Assembly (NCBI RefSeq): GCF_006716445.1
Contig: NZ_VFPA01000001.1
Coordinates: forward strand, 3,162,001-3,226,000
Reading direction: 5' to 3'
Source: Pseudonocardia kunmingensis
Lineage (GTDB): Bacteria > Actinomycetota > Actinomycetes > Mycobacteriales > Pseudonocardiaceae
DNA length: 64,000 nucleotides
Shown here: in pieces, positions 17,386 through 26,159 of the stretch
How the letters are laid out: each line of letters opens with the position of its first letter
Numbering within the stretch: position 1 is the first letter of the stretch
Notes under the pieces: model-generated
Told to the model about the DNA's origin: nothing
What the model saw: only the letters and a program-made list of their open reading frames with translations
Database searches by the model: none
Made by a program: the position numbers and the translations under genes

Positions 17386-20373
17386 TCAGCCGACCGGGTC
17401 CACGTCCGGCACGCGTGCGTGCCCGTCGCGGTGCCATCCGGGCACCGTCTGCGCGCCGACGGTGGGCCGGGCCGCGGCGAGCGGTCCGATCGGGGCCCAC
17501 CGGTAGAGCTGAGCGGGGTCGCGGACCGGATCGCCCGCGAGGTAGGTCGCCATCCGCTGTTCGGTGATCAGTTGTCGCGGTGCGGCGAAGGGTCCACCGA
17601 TCCGTGGCTGGTAGGTGATCGCGGCGCCTGCGTCCTCGGCGGGCGGGCCCACCCGCCAGGCCGGGAGCGTCGCCGACCCGGGCGGCAGCGGCGCCGGGGT
17701 GAGGCAGGGGAACAGGAACGCGACGGGCCAGTCGAGGATCGCGGTGCTGCCGGGCGGCAGCAGCTGCGACATCGGCGTCAACCGCGGGACGCGCGGCAGC
17801 GCCGCCACGGCGGCCGGGCGGGCGGCGGTCACGGGCGCGTCGACCACCAGCCGCACGGTCTCGGCGTCCGCGGGCGCGAGCTCGCGGACATCGCGCGGGT
17901 CGTCGGACGCGGCCTCGATGCGCCTCCGCTCGAGCACCCGGTCGCCGTCGCCGAACTCGAGGAGGAGCTCGTCACCGGGGCGGGTCGACCCGGAGGTCGT
18001 GACGACAACGGGCAGGGCCTGCGCGCGCTGCTCGGCGTCGAGCAGGAACCACGGGGTGGTCGTGCGTCCGGCGACCGCCACCCCGGGCAGCGTGTGCCCA
18101 CCCACGTCCACGGGCAGGACGTGCCCGGCGGCCTCGCCCGGAGCGAGTGGCAGGAGACCGGCGGCCGGGTCGGTCTCGACCGACAGCTCCTCCTGCAGCC
18201 CGCAGCGCTCACCGGCGAGCGTGGCGACGGTGTCGGTGGCCGGGGTGTGGCTGTCCCGGTGCTCGACCGCGACCCGGACGAGGCCGCCCACCTGCAGCAC
18301 CAGCACGCAGACGAGCAGCGTGGCGACGAGCGCGGCCGGCGGGGGCAGCCATCGGGGCACGGTGGCGTCGGGCCCGCTGCCTGCGCGCCGCCACAGCGAC
18401 CGGGCGAGCAGCACGGCCACGACGACACCGCCCGCCACCAGCACGATGGTGGCCATCGGCACGCCGGCGACCTGGGGCACGACCGTGCTGAACGTCGGGT
18501 CGAACCAGGCACCGACCGTCGGCCAGGTGTTGTAGCCCGCCACCACCACGGCCGCCACCGCCGTGGTGCCCGCCCAGCCGGCCGCGACCGTCCGCGGTGC
18601 CCCCAGCGCCGACCAGGCGACGGCGCCGAGCACGAGCACCGCGGCGCCGTAGCCGCCGAGGTCGCCGAAGTGCTGCGTCCACTTGGTGGGCGACAGCGTC
18701 AACGTGGCGACGCTCAGCAGCAGGCCCACGACCAGGCGCCGGGCGGGCCCGGTCGCGATGCCGGCGCGGACGCGCGGCAGGGCCCACAGCACGCCGGCCG
18801 CCGCGAGCAGCGTGGCGAGCACCGCGGCGCGGCGCCCGATCGCACCCTGGAACGACTCGGGCTCGAGCAGGAGCGCGTACCGCTCGAACTCCGCGTACCA
18901 CGGCTCGTCACCGCCGATGGCGGTGCGCACCCGCACGGACTCCAGCGTCCCGGCGAGGCTCTGGTCGGGCACCATGAGCCACACCGCGGACGCGGGCGCG
19001 GCCACGAGCGCGGCCACCAGCGGCAGCACGTGCAGGTCCCGGCGCCTGCGCAGCAGCCGCAGCAGCGGCAGGGCCGCCGCGAGGAAGGGGGTGAACGCGA
19101 GCAGCCCGGCGGGCGTCACGGCGGTGGTGGCACCGGCGAGGACGAGGCCCACGGCCAGCGGCAGCACCCGCGAGGTGGCCACGGCGCGCTCGACCGCGAG
19201 GAACACGGCGAGCGCCCCGACAACCACCCACGGCTCCGGCCGCAGCCCCAGGCCGAAGGGGACCCACCAGGTGGCGAAGGCCAGCGCGGCCAGCCACGGG
19301 GTGGACGGTCGCGCCGCGAACCGCCCGAGCCGGGGGAGCACCAGCCGCGACAACAGCCACCAGCACAGCAGGCCCAGCACCGTGGAGGGCACGCGCATCC
19401 ACGGCGCCGACGCCGAGACGAGCGACCACAGGTGGTACAGCTCGTAGAACCAGCTGAAGGGTGCTTCGGGGGCGTTCAGCCAGCGGTAGGCGTTGCCGAT
19501 GAACCCGTTGCTCCCGGCGCTGCGCACGATGCCTGCGATGTAGCCGTCGTCCACCGTGATCGCCCCGACGGCCCACCACACGACGAGCCCGGCCGTCACG
19601 ACCGCGTCGACCGGTCGCGGCCGCCACCATCCCCGCGGCAGCACCCGCACCGGCCGGGTGACGGCGCGGTCGGCCGCGCGGAGCGCCAGTAGCGTGCCGA
19701 GCAGCGCGAGCACGCCGACGGCGCCGATGGCCGCCTTCAGCGGCGAGATGCTGGTGGCGAAGCGGGTGTCGGCCCGCAGTTCCACGTCCACCCCCGCCGA
19801 CGCCTCGGAGAACGCTCCCGCGACGTCGGGTCGCACGTCCCCGTCGCGGACGAGCGCGGGAGCACCGTCGACCAGGATGCTGGTGCGTGCGGTGCCGGAC
19901 TCCAGCGACAGCGTGCAGTCGCCGGCCGGCACCTCGACCGTGCCCAGCTCGACGCCCGCGCTCGCGACGCGCAGGCCGGTGCCGTCCGCGGTGAGCCGCA
20001 GGCCGTGCAGCGGCTCGGCCGCCGGGTCGGCGCGCAGCGGGACCGTGGACAGCAGGACCTGCCCGGCGGGCGCGTCGCGGACGGTGGCGCAGCTCGTGCC
20101 CGCGGTCAGCTCGACGGGCTGGTAGGGCAGCAGCGGGATCGCGGTGGGGCCGTCGGCCGCGGTCCAGGAGTAGGTGACGACGGGCTGCTGCACCGGGGCG
20201 AGCGGGAACGCGACGGCGGCGAGCACGGCGAGCAGGCCGAGCAGCCCGGCGACCCTCCGCGGGCCGCGCGCCGGAACGGTGGGGGTGGTGGAGCGGTCTC
20301 CGCGGTGGGGGTCCTGTCGGCTGCCCGGCGCATCGGTCCGCGCGGGCGAGAGCACGGTGGGCAGCTTAGACAC
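17386..20373 (-). CDS. emb: Arabinosyltransferase of the EmbA/B/C family
   Basis: Emb enzymes add arabinofuranose from decaprenyl-phospho-arabinose to arabinan outside the membrane and are ethambutol targets. The reading from GTG 20373 gives 995 residues: an N-terminal span, a lectin-like extracytoplasmic domain (about 60-205), some 13 further spans and a C-terminal carbohydrate-binding domain from about 690. The catalytic first-loop motif is DDGYIAGI (Asp275/Asp276), followed by RWLNAPEAPFSWFYEL; SPTKWTQHFGD also matches. Ile282 occupies the position of EmbB Met306. Only one emb is present where mycobacteria have three in tandem. The frame stays open upstream, so the start is uncertain. Confidence 0.93.
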   Translation of the reverse strand: MSKLPTVLSPARTDAPGSRQDPHRGDRSTTPTVPARGPRRVAGLLGLLAVLAAVAFPLAPVQQPVVTYSWTAADGPTAIPLLPYQPVELTAGTSCATVRDAPAGQVLLSTVPLRADPAAEPLHGLRLTADGTGLRVASAGVELGTVEVPAGDCTLSLESGTARTSILVDGAPALVRDGDVRPDVAGAFSEASAGVDVELRADTRFATSISPLKAAIGAVGVLALLGTLLALRAADRAVTRPVRVLPRGWWRPRPVDAVVTAGLVVWWAVGAITVDDGYIAGIVRSAGSNGFIGNAYRWLNAPEAPFSWFYELYHLWSLVSASAPWMRVPSTVLGLLCWWLLSRLVLPRLGRFAARPSTPWLAALAFATWWVPFGLGLRPEPWVVVGALAVFLAVERAVATSRVLPLAVGLVLAGATTAVTPAGLLAFTPFLAAALPLLRLLRRRRDLHVLPLVAALVAAPASAVWLMVPDQSLAGTLESVRVRTAIGGDEPWYAEFERYALLLEPESFQGAIGRRAAVLATLLAAAGVLWALPRVRAGIATGPARRLVVGLLLSVATLTLSPTKWTQHFGDLGGYGAAVLVLGAVAWSALGAPRTVAAGWAGTTAVAAVVVAGYNTWPTVGAWFDPTFSTVVPQVAGVPMATIVLVAGGVVVAVLLARSLWRRAGSGPDATVPRWLPPPAALVATLLVCVLVLQVGGLVRVAVEHRDSHTPATDTVATLAGERCGLQEELSVETDPAAGLLPLAPGEAAGHVLPVDVGGHTLPGVAVAGRTTTPWFLLDAEQRAQALPVVVTTSGSTRPGDELLLEFGDGDRVLERRRIEAASDDPRDVRELAPADAETVRLVVDAPVTAARPAAVAALPRVPRLTPMSQLLPPGSTAILDWPVAFLFPCLTPAPLPPGSATLPAWRVGPPAEDAGAAITYQPRIGGPFAAPRQLITEQRMATYLAGDPVRDPAQLYRWAPIGPLAAARPTVGAQTVPGWHRDGHARVPDVDPVG

Positions 20374-20490
20374 GGGCCGTGACGCCGCCGTGAGCGTGAC
20401 CCGCACGGGCTCACGGGCGGGGGGTGCGGGTGGCACCGACCGTGTCCGGCGCATGGCGGGCCGCGACGAGCGGCGGCATGATCTGTGGAC

Positions 20491-21129
20491 ATGACGCTCC
20501 CACTCGGCCCCGACGAACTGCTCACCACGACGCGGTCGGTCCGCAAGCGGCTCGACCTGGAGCGCCCGGTGCCGCTCGAGCTCGTCCGCGAGAGCATCGA
20601 GATCGCCCTGCAGGCCCCGACCGGCAGCAACCAGCAGGGCTGGCACTGGATGGTGGTCACCGACGCCGGGCTGCGCCGGCAGATCGGTGACTACTACCGG
20701 CGCTCCTACGAGCGCTACAGCGTCGGTCGGGAAAAGCGCAACGCGCACCTGAGCCAGGAACGGCAGGCGGTCGGCACGCGCGTCGCCAGCTCCGCCGACC
20801 ACCTCGCCGAGGTGATGGGCGACGTGCCGGTGCACGTCATCGCCTGCATCACCGTGGGCGACGAGCTGCCGGCCGGCAACCAGGCGGGCCTGTGGGGATC
20901 ATTGCTCCCCGCCGCGTGGAGCTACCAGCTCGCCGCGCGGGCGCGCGGGCTGGGCAGCGCGTGGACGACGCTGCACCTGCCCTACGAGAAGGAGGTCGGC
21001 GAGCTGCTCGGCATCCCGCCGCAGGTGCGCCAGGGTGTGCTGCTGCCCACCGCGTACTTCACCGGTGAGACCTTCCGGCCGGCGCCCCGCGAGCCCCTCG
21101 ACACGGTCCTGCACCTCGACCGCTGGTAG
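20491..21129 (+). CDS. Nitroreductase family protein
   Basis: This 212-residue FMN-dependent oxidoreductase starts TTTRSVRKRLDLERPVP with the family's Arg-Ser-Arg FMN-phosphate contact. It continues with QAPTGSNQQGWHWMVV (the SN pair binds FMN), WGSLLPAAWSYQLAARARGLGS and LGIPPQV. The Asn/Gln-rich loop and length match the nitroreductase family that acts on nitroaromatics or quinones with NAD(P)H. ATG 20491 is taken. It is divergent from emb with a 117-bp gap, and a link to envelope biology is not evident. The physiological substrate is unknown. Confidence 0.85.
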   Translation: MTLPLGPDELLTTTRSVRKRLDLERPVPLELVRESIEIALQAPTGSNQQGWHWMVVTDAGLRRQIGDYYRRSYERYSVGREKRNAHLSQERQAVGTRVASSADHLAEVMGDVPVHVIACITVGDELPAGNQAGLWGSLLPAAWSYQLAARARGLGSAWTTLHLPYEKEVGELLGIPPQVRQGVLLPTAYFTGETFRPAPREPLDTVLHLDRW

Positions 21130-21290
21130 CTCAGCGTGGCTTACAGGCGTGTAACCCGCGCCGGACACGCCGGTGCCGGTCCACCCGAACGGCCGAGCAG
21201 AGTGGAAGCGGTGCGTGACGCCACCCTCCAAGACGGTACGTTCCGGGTGTCACTCGCACCGCTGGTCTGACGGGTTTCGTTTCCCCGAAC

Positions 21291-22796
21291 GTGACGACCG
21301 CGAGCCCCACGGCCACCCCATCCGGTACTCAAGCCTCCCTCGCGGGGGAGCTGCGAGGGCTCACCGGGCTGCGAGCCGTGGCGGCGGCGTGGGTGGTGCT
21401 GTTCCACTTCCACTTCACCCCGCTGCCCGGCGTCGCGGAGGTCGTCGGGGTGCTGGGGCCGCTGGTCACGGCGGGTGCGCTCGGCGTCGACCTGTTCTTC
21501 GTCCTCAGCGGGTTCGTGATCGCCTACACCTACCTCGACGAGCTCGGCCCCGCACTGCGGGCCCGCGCCACCGCGCGGTTCGTATGGGCACGGGCCTGCC
21601 GGCTGTGGCCCGCGTACGCGCTGGTGCTGCACGTGTTCGGCGTCTGGCTCGTGGTGCGGGCGACGGTCGGCGACGACGGCGACATCGCGTTCCAGGCCGT
21701 GCAGCCGGTGCTCGACGCGGGCCAGTACGTCCAGCAGCTGTTCATGGTGCAGCTGTGGGACGACGCCCGCTTCGACGGCGCCTCGTGGGTGGGCTCCACG
21801 TGGTCGATCAGCGCGGAGTGGCTCGCGTACCTGCTGTTCCCGGTGGCCGCGCTCGTACTGTTCCGGATGCGGCGGCTCCCGGCGGTCGTCCTCGCCGGTG
21901 GTGCCGTGGTGCTGATGGCCCCGATGGCGTGGGCCTACCTGAGCGCGGGCACGCCGTACTTTCCGTGGAGCTGGCTGGTGCGGATCCTCTGCGGGTTCGG
22001 CGCCGGGGCGCTCGTCCACCTGGCCGTCCGCCGGACGTCGTGGACGCCGGCCGCGCGCCGCCGCGCCTCCGTCGTCGCGGCGGTGCTGCCGGTGGTGGTC
22101 GCCGCGGGCCTGCTGGCCGGCGAGCTCGTCGCGCCGGGCCGGGGCGGTGCGGTCCTGCTGCTGTTCCCGCTGCTCGTGGCGGCACTCGCGGTGGCCGACC
22201 GCGGGCCCGCGACCGTCCTGTCCACGCCGTGGCTGGTCTACGGCGGGCGCCTGTCCTACTGCCTCTACCTCGTGCACATCCCGCTGTTCGAGGTGTACTG
22301 GCTCGCGCTGGCGCGCTTCACCGTGCTGGCGTCGCACACCGTGCTCGCCCACGTCGTCGGCGGGCTCGTGCTGCTGGCCACGGTGGGGGCGGCGGCGCTG
22401 GCCCACCACCTGGTGGAGGAGCCGTCGCGGCGCCGGCTGCGCGCGATCGGCCCCGCCCTGGCGCGGCTGCCGGTGCGCGCCGCCCGCACGCTCGGACGCC
22501 TGCGCGCCCGCCCCGTCACGCTGCCGCCCGTCGCCGCCACCGCGGACGACGCGCTGGCCACCGCCGCGGCCCGGTTCGCCGCTCGGCGGCGGGCGCTCGC
22601 GGAGGCGGGGGTCACGCAGGAGCCGTTCCTCCCCGAGCCCCGACACGCCGCGACCCCGTTCCGGCCGGCCACGCTGGCGACGGCGCTGTCCAACGCGCAG
22701 CGCAGGCGCGCGGCGCACCGCAGCGAGATGGACATGTGGGCCGACTACGACCGCGCCGAGTACATCCGCGGCGGGTACCTGCACGCGGGCAGCTGA
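21291..22796 (+). CDS. Acyltransferase family 3 membrane protein
   Basis: The 501-residue protein has the acyltransferase-3 layout: LRGLTGLRAVAAAWVVLFHF near the N-terminus with the conserved Arg and His, GVDLFFVLSGFVI, RFVWARACRLWPAY, WSISAEWLAYLLFP, and ten hydrophobic spans. A C-terminal cytoplasmic region of about 120 residues, rich in Ala and Arg, is unusual for the family. AT3 enzymes O-acylate sugars or lipids; SucT of this type succinylates mycobacterial arabinan. Its position between emb and dprE2-dprE1 makes an arabinogalactan acyl substituent a reasonable guess, not a demonstration. Confidence 0.85.
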   Translation: MTTASPTATPSGTQASLAGELRGLTGLRAVAAAWVVLFHFHFTPLPGVAEVVGVLGPLVTAGALGVDLFFVLSGFVIAYTYLDELGPALRARATARFVWARACRLWPAYALVLHVFGVWLVVRATVGDDGDIAFQAVQPVLDAGQYVQQLFMVQLWDDARFDGASWVGSTWSISAEWLAYLLFPVAALVLFRMRRLPAVVLAGGAVVLMAPMAWAYLSAGTPYFPWSWLVRILCGFGAGALVHLAVRRTSWTPAARRRASVVAAVLPVVVAAGLLAGELVAPGRGGAVLLLFPLLVAALAVADRGPATVLSTPWLVYGGRLSYCLYLVHIPLFEVYWLALARFTVLASHTVLAHVVGGLVLLATVGAAALAHHLVEEPSRRRLRAIGPALARLPVRAARTLGRLRARPVTLPPVAATADDALATAAARFAARRRALAEAGVTQEPFLPEPRHAATPFRPATLATALSNAQRRRAAHRSEMDMWADYDRAEYIRGGYLHAGS

Positions 22797-22821
22797 CGAG
22801 CCACGCGAGCGCCGGGGAGCG

Positions 22822-22865
22822 CCGCCCTCCCGCCGCTGGACTGCACCCATGTGGCGGGAGGGCGG
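22822..22865. terminator. GC-rich hairpin after the acyltransferase gene
   Basis: CCGCCCTCCCGCC at 22822-22834 pairs with its exact complement at 22853-22865 around an 18-base loop, 25 bp past the acyltransferase stop. It is a strong stem without a U-run, a likely terminator for the plus-strand gene. Confidence 0.6.
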
Positions 22866-22880
22866 TGGCAGCGTCGGTCA

Positions 22881-22985
22881 GAACGGGGGACTCGCCCGGT
22901 CAGAACGGGAGACTCGCCGGATCGTCGGCGAGTCTCCCGTTGAAGCACGGCGAGTCTCCCGTTCGAGCACGGCGAGTCCCGCGAA
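22881..22985. repeat. Five-copy GAACGGGAGACTCGCCG repeat array
   Basis: Copies of a 16-17 bp unit occur at 22881, 22903 (plus orientation), 22926, 22948 and 22970 (inverted), spaced about 22 bp. The second and third pair into a long palindrome. The array fills the 220-bp gap between the convergent acyltransferase and dprE2 genes. The unit resembles the stem of the 15317-15369 hairpin (GAACGGCACTCTCGTCGG), suggesting one repeat family used at gene ends. Confidence 0.65.
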
Positions 22986-23019
22986 CGGGCAGGCGATGGT
23001 CCTGGTGTCCGGCCGGGGC

Positions 23020-23775
23020 TCAGACCGGCAGCCGGCGGAACACCGCGCGCGGCAGGTGCCGCAGCACGCTCATCACCAGGCGCAGCGGCGCGGGGGCCCA
23101 GACCAGCTCGCGGTGCTTGCGCACGGCGTCGACGGTGACCGCGGCGACGGCCTCCGGCGTGGTGGACAGCGGCGCGGGCCGCAGTCCTTCGGTCATCCTC
23201 GTGTGCACGAAACCGGGCCGCACGATCGTGACGCCGACGCCGTACGGGCGCAGCGCCTCGGTGAGCCCGGTGTAGAACGCGTCCAGCCCCGCCTTGGTGG
23301 AGCCGTAGACGAAGTTCGAGCGCCGGGCGCGTTCGCCCGCCACGGACGAGAACGCCACCAGCGCGCCGTGGCCCTGCTCACGCAGCTTGTCCGCGAGCGC
23401 CACGCCCACCGACACCGCGGCGGTGTAGTTGACCTGCGCCAGCTCGACGGCGGTGGACACGTCGGTCCACGCCTGCTCGTTGTCGCCGAGCAGGCCGAAC
23501 GCCACGAGCGCCACGTCGATGTCGCCGCCGGTGAACGCCTTGCGGATGACGTCGGTGTGCGTGTCGAGCTCCGAGGCGTCGAACGCGACGGTCTCCACGG
23601 CGCAGCCGCGTGCCTCCAGCCGGGCGCGCGCGGCGTCGAGGCGCTCCGACGGGCGGGCGGCGAGCACCACGCGCAGGGGCCGGTCGTTCGCGAACGCCTC
23701 GACGACGGCGAGGCCGATCTCGGAGGTGCCGCCCAGCAGCAGGATGCTCTGCGGGTTGCCCACGGCGTCGATCAT
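23020..23775 (-). CDS. dprE2: Decaprenylphosphoryl-2-keto-ribose reductase
   Basis: DprE2 reduces decaprenylphosphoryl-2-keto-erythro-pentofuranose to decaprenylphosphoryl-arabinose, completing with DprE1 the only known route to the arabinan donor. The 251-residue SDR has the NAD(P) motif GGTSEIG at residues 15-21, the catalytic Ser pair 143-144 (AFSSVAGERARRSNF), Tyr157 and Lys161 in YGSTKAG, and the typical C-terminus ending RRLPV. Its ATG overlaps the dprE1 stop (TGATG), so the pair is translationally coupled as in mycobacteria. Confidence 0.95.
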   Translation of the reverse strand: MIDAVGNPQSILLLGGTSEIGLAVVEAFANDRPLRVVLAARPSERLDAARARLEARGCAVETVAFDASELDTHTDVIRKAFTGGDIDVALVAFGLLGDNEQAWTDVSTAVELAQVNYTAAVSVGVALADKLREQGHGALVAFSSVAGERARRSNFVYGSTKAGLDAFYTGLTEALRPYGVGVTIVRPGFVHTRMTEGLRPAPLSTTPEAVAAVTVDAVRKHRELVWAPAPLRLVMSVLRHLPRAVFRRLPV

Positions 23776-25133
23776 CAGTTGAGCTCCAGCCTTCGGGCCA
23801 TGTCGGAGGTGAAGACGCCCTCGGGGTCGGCGGCGTCGCGAACCTTGCGCCACTCGTCGAAGCGCGGGTAGCCGCGGCGGAAGGCGGCCGCGCTGGTGCG
23901 CGACTCCTTCGCCAGGTACAACCGGCCGCCCGCGCCGAGCACGAGCTCGTCCAGCTCGTCGCAGAAGCGGTGCAGCCCGCGCTCGACCGGGAAGTCGACC
24001 GTGATGGTCCAGCCCGGCCGGGGGAACGACAGCGGCGCCGGGTTGGCCTCACCGAAGCGCTTGAGGACGTTGAGCCCGGACGCGTGCGGCGACGCGGCGA
24101 TCTTCTCGACGACCCGGCGGAACGTCGGCTCCTCGCCGAACGGCACCAGGAACTGGTACTGCAGGAAGCCGCGCGAGCCGTAGACCCGGTTCCAGTCCCC
24201 GAACAGGTCGAGCACCTGGTAGAAGGCGGTGATGTTCTGGATCGAGCCCCGCTGCCGCTTCGGCGCCTTGCGGTACCAGAGCTCGCTGAACGCGCGCAGC
24301 GTGTAGCGGTTGGCCAGCCCGTTCGGGAAGACGTCCGGGAGCGCCAGCAGCTGCGGCGCGTCGAACTTCAGGGGTTCGCCGCGCAGCTTCGGCGGCAGCT
24401 GGTCCACGGTGGCGAGCGAGCCGCGGGTGAGCACCGCGCGGCCCAGCTGGGCGCCCGTCGTGGTGGTGTCGAACCAGGCGGCCGAGTAGCCGTACGTGTC
24501 GTCCGAGCCGTCGGTGAGCAGCGCCATCAGCTCGTCGAGGTCGGCGGTGCGGTCGGTGTCCACCACGAAGTACGCCGACTCGGTGCGGTGCAGCGCCACG
24601 GTGGCCCGCACGACCACCCCGGTGAGGCCCATGCCGCCGACGGTGGCCCAGAACAGCTCGGACTCCGGGCCGTCGGGCGTCAGCGTGCGGACCGTCCCGT
24701 CGGCCGTCACCAGGTCCAGGGAGCGGACGTGGTTGCCGAAGCTGCCCTTGGTGTGGTGGTTCTTGCCGTGGATGTCGCTGCCGATCGCGCCGCCGATCGT
24801 GACCTGCCGGGTGCCGGGCAGCACCGGCACCCACAGCCCGTGCGGCAGCGCGGCGCGCATCAGGGTGTCGAGGCTGACGCCCGCGTCGAGGTCCGCCAGG
24901 CCGGTGTCGGGGTCGATCGAGTGGATCCTGGCGATGCCGGTCATGTCCAGCACGGCGCCGCCCGCGTTCTGGGCCGGGTCACCGTAGGAGCGCCCGAGCC
25001 CGCGGGCGATGATCCCGCGCGGCCCCGCGGCGGTGACCGCCGCCGCCACCTCCTCGGCCGAGCGGGGGTGCAGGACGGTCGCCAGGGTGGGCGCGGTGCG
25101 TCCCCAGCCGCGCAGGCTCGTGGTCTCGGGCAT
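23775..25133 (-). CDS. dprE1: Decaprenylphosphoryl-beta-D-ribose 2'-oxidase
   Basis: DprE1 is the FAD enzyme that oxidises decaprenylphosphoryl-ribose, the first half of its epimerisation to the arabinose donor. The 452-residue protein has the FAD domain ([31 protein letters not shown]) with the IHGKNHH motif, then [27 protein letters not shown] and the C-terminal SDMARRLEL. Lys409 corresponds to catalytic Lys418 of M. tuberculosis. The covalent benzothiazinone target Cys387 is replaced by Thr378 (GWTITVD; codon 24000-24002). ATG 25133 is the natural start. It is coupled to dprE2. Confidence 0.96.
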   Translation of the reverse strand: MPETTSLRGWGRTAPTLATVLHPRSAEEVAAAVTAAGPRGIIARGLGRSYGDPAQNAGGAVLDMTGIARIHSIDPDTGLADLDAGVSLDTLMRAALPHGLWVPVLPGTRQVTIGGAIGSDIHGKNHHTKGSFGNHVRSLDLVTADGTVRTLTPDGPESELFWATVGGMGLTGVVVRATVALHRTESAYFVVDTDRTADLDELMALLTDGSDDTYGYSAAWFDTTTTGAQLGRAVLTRGSLATVDQLPPKLRGEPLKFDAPQLLALPDVFPNGLANRYTLRAFSELWYRKAPKRQRGSIQNITAFYQVLDLFGDWNRVYGSRGFLQYQFLVPFGEEPTFRRVVEKIAASPHASGLNVLKRFGEANPAPLSFPRPGWTITVDFPVERGLHRFCDELDELVLGAGGRLYLAKESRTSAAAFRRGYPRFDEWRKVRDAADPEGVFTSDMARRLELN

Positions 25134-25235
25134 CGCGGGCCAGGGTAGCGCTCGGGGGAATCGTGCTCGCGCCTCCACCGGGGGCGGCTCCTGCATGCCC
25201 CGCGCGCCGCGGGCGGGCGCCGTTACGCTTCGCCC

Positions 25236-25844
25236 GTGAGCGAGTCGCTGTCGTCGCCCGAGCCCCGCGGGATCCGCATCTCCGACGCCGACCGCGAGCA
25301 GGCGGCCCAGCGGCTGCACCAGGCGCTCGCCGAGGGCCGGATCACGCTGAGCGAGCTGGAGGAGCGGCTCGCCGTCGTCTACGCCGCCCGTTACGAGGCC
25401 GACCTGCGCCCGCCGCTGGCCGACCTGCCGGGCGCCGACCCGGCCGTCGGCGCCGCCGCCGTGCCGGACGTGCCGTCCGACGCGCCGCCGGTCGTGCTCC
25501 GCGCCGGGATGTCCACGATCAAGCGCAGCGGCGCGTGGGACGTGCCCGCGCGCCTGCGGCTGCAGAGCGCGATGGGCTCGGTGGTGCTCGACTTCTGCGA
25601 CACGCCGCTCCCGCACCCGGTCGTCGACATCGAGGTCGACCTCGGCGCGGGGTCGGCGAAGCTCCTCGTGCCCGACGATGCCACCGCGAACGTCGACGAC
25701 GTCGTCGCGAGCATGGGCACGGTCAAGAGCAGTGTGCCGTCGGTCCGCCGGCCCGGCGCGCCGCACTTCGTGGTGCACGGCCGGGCCGGGATGGGCTCGG
25801 TGACGGTGCGCCGGCGCTACCGCCTCGCGGGCCACTACTTCTGA
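25236..25844 (+). CDS. DUF1707 domain protein
   Basis: This 202-residue cytoplasmic protein opens with the DUF1707 domain: [40 protein letters not shown] at about residues 13-52, with the conserved Leu-Glu-Glu-Arg helix. The rest is a beta-rich domain resembling the cell-wall-active-antibiotics-response (LiaF-like) C-terminal domain, with [13 protein letters not shown] and a final [11 protein letters not shown]. No membrane span is seen. Such proteins are often tied to envelope stress, but the role is not established. It is divergent from dprE1 by 102 bp. Confidence 0.78.
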   Translation: MSESLSSPEPRGIRISDADREQAAQRLHQALAEGRITLSELEERLAVVYAARYEADLRPPLADLPGADPAVGAAAVPDVPSDAPPVVLRAGMSTIKRSGAWDVPARLRLQSAMGSVVLDFCDTPLPHPVVDIEVDLGAGSAKLLVPDDATANVDDVVASMGTVKSSVPSVRRPGAPHFVVHGRAGMGSVTVRRRYRLAGHYF

Positions 25845-26007
25845 CACATCTGCCCACTCGCTGCGGGTCCTGCGGGTTCTGCTGCAGCTGGGGTTCCCGG
25901 AGCGGTGGATCGTGCTGGGTGCTGCGTGATCGGTCCGAGTCGCACGTCCGGGTCGTCGCGGCCGCGCTCACGTACCTCTCGCGCCCCGGCTCCCCGGGGT
26001 GATCGCC

Positions 26008-26053
26008 AGGAATGGTGTGAGAGCGGCAGATCTGCCGCTCCGACACCACTCCT
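26008..26053. repeat. 46-bp imperfect palindrome
   Basis: Two 23-base arms meet without a loop at 26030/26031, with three mismatches; the centre GAGCGGCAGATCTGCCGCTC is a perfect 20-bp palindrome. It lies about 160 bp after the DUF1707 stop. It may serve as a terminator or a protein-binding site. The surrounding 25845-26160 holds no gene that I can support. Confidence 0.6.
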
Positions 26054-26159
26054 GCTGATCATGGCCGGGTCGGGTTCCAATGAACGCGCCCGTTGCATGA
26101 TCAGGTCGGCCTCAGCGCTGTTTTCGGGCGGTCCGGCAGCGCTGGTGTCGATGTGACCA

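Noticed and set aside
17173..19692. An 839-residue plus-strand frame opposite emb
   Set aside because: Arg/Gly/His-rich antisense translation with no motif; emb on the other strand is certain.
22881..22985. CRISPR array
   Set aside because: The five short units alternate orientation and the intervals are only a few bases; no cas genes are present.
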